Shown piece after piece: positions 6,619 through 8,577 of a stretch of DNA of 8,577 nucleotides; position 1 is the stretch's first letter; every line of letters starts with the position of its first letter. The notes below the pieces were generated by a model. The model was given only the letters and a program-made list of their open reading frames with translations, was not told the origin of the DNA and did not search any database. Origin of the DNA: an uncultured Gemmataceae bacterium (lineage in GTDB: Bacteria > Planctomycetota > Planctomycetia > Gemmatales > Gemmataceae); contig CAKZUU010000425.1 of the NCBI GenBank assembly GCA_937922175.1, positions 1-8,577 on the forward strand, written 5' to 3'. The position numbers and the translations under genes were made by a program.

Positions 6619-7365
6619 ATGGCGTTCATGTTGGACTGGCTACTCGAGACCTTATTTCCGGTGATGCCTGGAACTCCGAACTCGTCGGTTTCGCGCAAAC
6701 TTTGGGTCGATCCCGAATTCGCTGACGATTTTGGATTAGTCGGTGTCGGCGGCGATCTTGAGCCTGAGCGACTCTTGCTGGCCTACCGTCAAGGGGTTTT
6801 CCCCATGTACGAGGAGGGGGAACCGATCTGTTGGTGGTCGCCGGACCCCCGGGCTATTTTTGAACTCCGCGACCTTCATGTTCCGCGGCGATTGGCGCGC
6901 ACGATCCGCTCCAAGAAGTTCCGCGTTACCTTCGATCGATGCTTCCCCGGTGTCATCCTCGGCTGCTCCGACCGTCCCGAGGGTACGTGGATCACTCCGG
7001 AGGTGATCGATGCGTACACCCGGCTCCATTATTTGGGATACGCCCACAGTGTCGAGGTCTGGTACGACGATGACCTTGTCGGCGGGGTCTACGGCGTCGC
7101 CATCGGGGGATTCTTCGCCGGCGAGTCGATGTTTCACCGCGTTCGCGATGCCTCGAAGGTCGCCCTTTTCCATCTATTTGAGCATCTGCTTCGTCGAGGC
7201 TTCGACCTATTCGACACGCAAATCCTCAACGACCACACCGCCACCCTGGGAGCCTTCAATATCCGACGTCGTGAGTACCTGGCCCGTCTTCGAAAGGCCC
7301 TGAAGATGCCCGTCTCATTTGGTCCTCCCCCGACTCCGAATGAGGAAATGTTTCAGCCTTCCTAG
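6619..7365 (+). CDS. aat: Leucyl/phenylalanyl-tRNA-protein transferase
   Basis: The enzyme moves Leu or Phe from aminoacyl-tRNA to the N-terminal Arg or Lys of proteins, marking them for ClpS/ClpAP degradation in the bacterial N-degron pathway; it acts in the cytoplasm. Family hallmarks are in order (numbering from 6619): GLVGVGGDLEPERLLLAY (39-56), GVFPMYEEGEPICWWSPDPR (59-78), GTWITPEV (122-129), GYAHSVEVW (140-148), GGFFAGESMFHRVRDASK (163-180) and DTQILNDHTATLGA (199-212). It is complete and of normal length. FPM replaces the FPW seen in E. coli. The frame is open from ATG 6586 (259 residues), but the likely promoter overlaps that codon, so ATG 6619 (248 residues) is given; 6628 (245) and 6664 (233, nearest to the E. 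coli length of about 234) are also possible. No start has a clear ribosome-binding site. No clp gene is nearby, and the gene appears monocistronic. Confidence 0.95.
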   Translation: MAFMLDWLLETLFPVMPGTPNSSVSRKLWVDPEFADDFGLVGVGGDLEPERLLLAYRQGVFPMYEEGEPICWWSPDPRAIFELRDLHVPRRLARTIRSKKFRVTFDRCFPGVILGCSDRPEGTWITPEVIDAYTRLHYLGYAHSVEVWYDDDLVGGVYGVAIGGFFAGESMFHRVRDASKVALFHLFEHLLRRGFDLFDTQILNDHTATLGAFNIRRREYLARLRKALKMPVSFGPPPTPNEEMFQPS

Positions 7366-7424
7366 GCAAGCGAGGATTTTCTTGGTTCGGACCCGTCGTT
7401 GGAATCGCTGACCCCGTTTACTCG

Positions 7425-7440
7425 TGACTCATTTGAGTCA
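7425..7440. terminator. Hairpin after aat, possible bidirectional terminator element
   Basis: TGACTC-ATTT-GAGTCA is a perfect 6-bp stem with a 4-nt loop, extendable by one G-T pair, 60 bp after the aat stop and about 90 bp after the convergent gene's stop. No U-tract follows on either strand, so it is not a classical intrinsic terminator; it could stabilise transcript ends or be chance. Confidence 0.25.
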
Positions 7441-7452
7441 TCCCCGGGGATG
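7439..7452. repeat. 14-bp perfect palindrome CATCCCCGGGGATG
   Basis: A perfect 14-bp palindrome directly abuts the hairpin at 7425-7440, sharing its last two bases. As RNA it could form a 5-bp stem with a CCGG loop, but only if the neighbouring stem frays at its end. It may be part of a shared termination region between two convergent genes or a protein-binding dyad; nothing else identifies it. Confidence 0.35.
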
Positions 7453-7529
7453 CGGACGCTACGACTCCGCCCCGCTGCCGCTTGGTGAAGGTTCGTGGCG
7501 ATCGATCAACCCCATCAGCCCGCGGAAGG

Positions 7530-8577
7530 CTAGGGCAAGGGCAAGTCGCGGAACTGGAATTCGATGGTGTGCTGCATCAACGACCAGTGCAGATAGACCA
7601 GGCGAGCCGGCGGGCCGACGTCGGCTCGACCGTTACTTCCGAAGATAAACGTCGCTTGCACGTGCCCGGGGTTGCTGTTCTCCCAATTGAAACCTTGAGA
7701 AACGTATTTGTTCCCCCGAGCGTCGAGCAATTCGATGCGTTGGTTCACCGAATTCATCCAATTGAAATCTTGGGCCGCGTTCGCCGCCATGTTCCTCACG
7801 CTGAGGCGCACGTGGTATTGGGACGGGTTCAACTCTTTGACCTCGTGGACGATGAGTTCGACCTCCCCTTGAGCCGCTTTCTGGTCTTTCGCCTTGAGGA
7901 TATCGTCGATCACCACGAGCGGCTTCTGGTCGGCGAGCAAGGTCAGAGGGAGAGCGATTTGCAATCGTTTGACGGATCGAGCCTCTTTGTTGGGCCAATG
8001 AAGGTTCACATTGGAGCCGGCTTGATACATGCGGTAACCGCCGAAAACGGCTTGGTACATCGCCTCGTGAGGCATGGTCGCTGGCTTCATCGATTGGCCG
8101 AATTCATCAATCGCTTCCAGCACGCGGGGCTGCCCGACGCCCAAGATGGGGAGTTTCGGCTCACTGAAGATCTGGAACGTGAACGTCAGCGATTCATTCG
8201 GCGAGTGGTCGTGGAGAGGGTTTTTGGGGATCGGTCCGAGCTGTCGATTTTTCTGGTAGCCGAAGTTGTTCGCGACGATGCGAAAAGGACCATGAAGGAC
8301 GACGTGGGGCCAATACCCATCTTGTTCGTAGATGATCAACCCCTGGCCCTCGTTGTGGTACATCATCGCGCCGGTCAGGCGGTTGAGGTCATCCATGACT
8401 TCCCAGAAGGTCGCCCGAGGCCGATTCAGCGTGACGAGATGTTTCCCACCGCCCCCTTGGTACACGAGGGGATAACCCGTTTGACGAGCAAGTTCGCGGA
8501 TCACATCCGAGACGGGACGATCCTGGACGACAAGATTGACGGTTTTGGGCATCAGGGCGGCGACGCGCTCGACTCGC
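7530..8577 (-). CDS. STN-domain (secretin/TonB short N-terminal-like) protein, partial, start beyond right edge
   Basis: The frame runs from the right edge to TAG at 7532-7530, giving 348 residues. The first ATG (8552) is probably internal, because the frame continues upstream as RVERVAAL without a stop and a signal peptide would be expected further out. The first 75 or so residues fit an STN domain: TVNLVVQDRPVSDVIRELAR, then QTGYPLVYQGG, HLVTLNRPRATFWEVMDDL and NRLTGAMMY. Such domains occur at the start of secretins, TonB receptors and many exported planctomycete proteins. The rest is unrecognised: a middle region with prolines and aromatics, and a C-terminal part predicted to be beta-rich (VELIVHEVKELNPSQYHVRL, then RIELLDARGNKYVSQGF) ending EFQFRDLPLP, like an immunoglobulin-type sandwich. 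There is no secretin pore domain or TonB barrel in the part seen. It is probably exported and its function is unknown. It is convergent with aat. Confidence 0.75.
   Translation of the reverse strand, partial: RVERVAALMPKTVNLVVQDRPVSDVIRELARQTGYPLVYQGGGGKHLVTLNRPRATFWEVMDDLNRLTGAMMYHNEGQGLIIYEQDGYWPHVVLHGPFRIVANNFGYQKNRQLGPIPKNPLHDHSPNESLTFTFQIFSEPKLPILGVGQPRVLEAIDEFGQSMKPATMPHEAMYQAVFGGYRMYQAGSNVNLHWPNKEARSVKRLQIALPLTLLADQKPLVVIDDILKAKDQKAAQGEVELIVHEVKELNPSQYHVRLSVRNMAANAAQDFNWMNSVNQRIELLDARGNKYVSQGFNWENSNPGHVQATFIFGSNGRADVGPPARLVYLHWSLMQHTIEFQFRDLPLP

Overview
The window looks like a piece of a GC-rich bacterial chromosome, most likely from Planctomycetota (Gemmata-like lineages would fit). 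This rests on protein architecture: a long protein with an N-terminal zinc ribbon, one membrane segment and a PQQ-like beta-propeller, and a secreted-type STN-domain protein of unknown role. Ribosome-binding sites are weak or absent before several genes. The assignment is an inference from gene style, since there is no rRNA or other marker here. I see no tRNA, rRNA, CRISPR array, transposase or phage gene, and the region reads as ordinary chromosome.

Layout. (1) Bases 1-2151, minus strand: the first 717 codons of a zinc-ribbon/transmembrane/beta-propeller protein whose C-terminus lies beyond the left edge. (2) Bases 2152-2391: a divergent intergenic region with an extended -10 promoter candidate for the minus-strand gene and an AT-rich island holding a promoter and a 22-bp dyad, a plausible operator, for the plus-strand operon. 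(3) Bases 2392-5215, plus strand: a tightly coupled three-gene operon encoding an ArsR/SmtB-type repressor, a SulP-family anion transporter with a STAS domain, and a beta-carbonic anhydrase with an N-terminal membrane anchor. Both junctions are 4-base start/stop overlaps. (4) Bases 5170-6372, minus strand: a SAM-dependent methyltransferase with a THUMP-like C-terminal domain, whose 3' end overlaps the carbonic anhydrase gene tail to tail by 46 bp. (5) About 6558-7365, plus strand: aat, leucyl/phenylalanyl-tRNA-protein transferase, with its own promoter candidate. (6) Bases 7366-7529: a short convergent intergenic region with two adjacent perfect palindromes. (7) Bases 7530-8577, minus strand: the C-terminal 348 residues of an STN-domain protein whose start lies beyond the right edge.

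The most interesting unit is the ArsR-SulP-carbonic anhydrase operon. SulP proteins fused to carbonic anhydrases are known and have been proposed as bicarbonate transport systems. Here the two are separate but translationally coupled, and the anhydrase is predicted to sit on the outer face of the membrane beside the transporter. The repressor lacks the Cys-X-Cys metalloid site of classical ArsR, so its signal is probably not arsenite. The remaining genes look like independent transcription units with unrelated housekeeping or lineage-specific roles.
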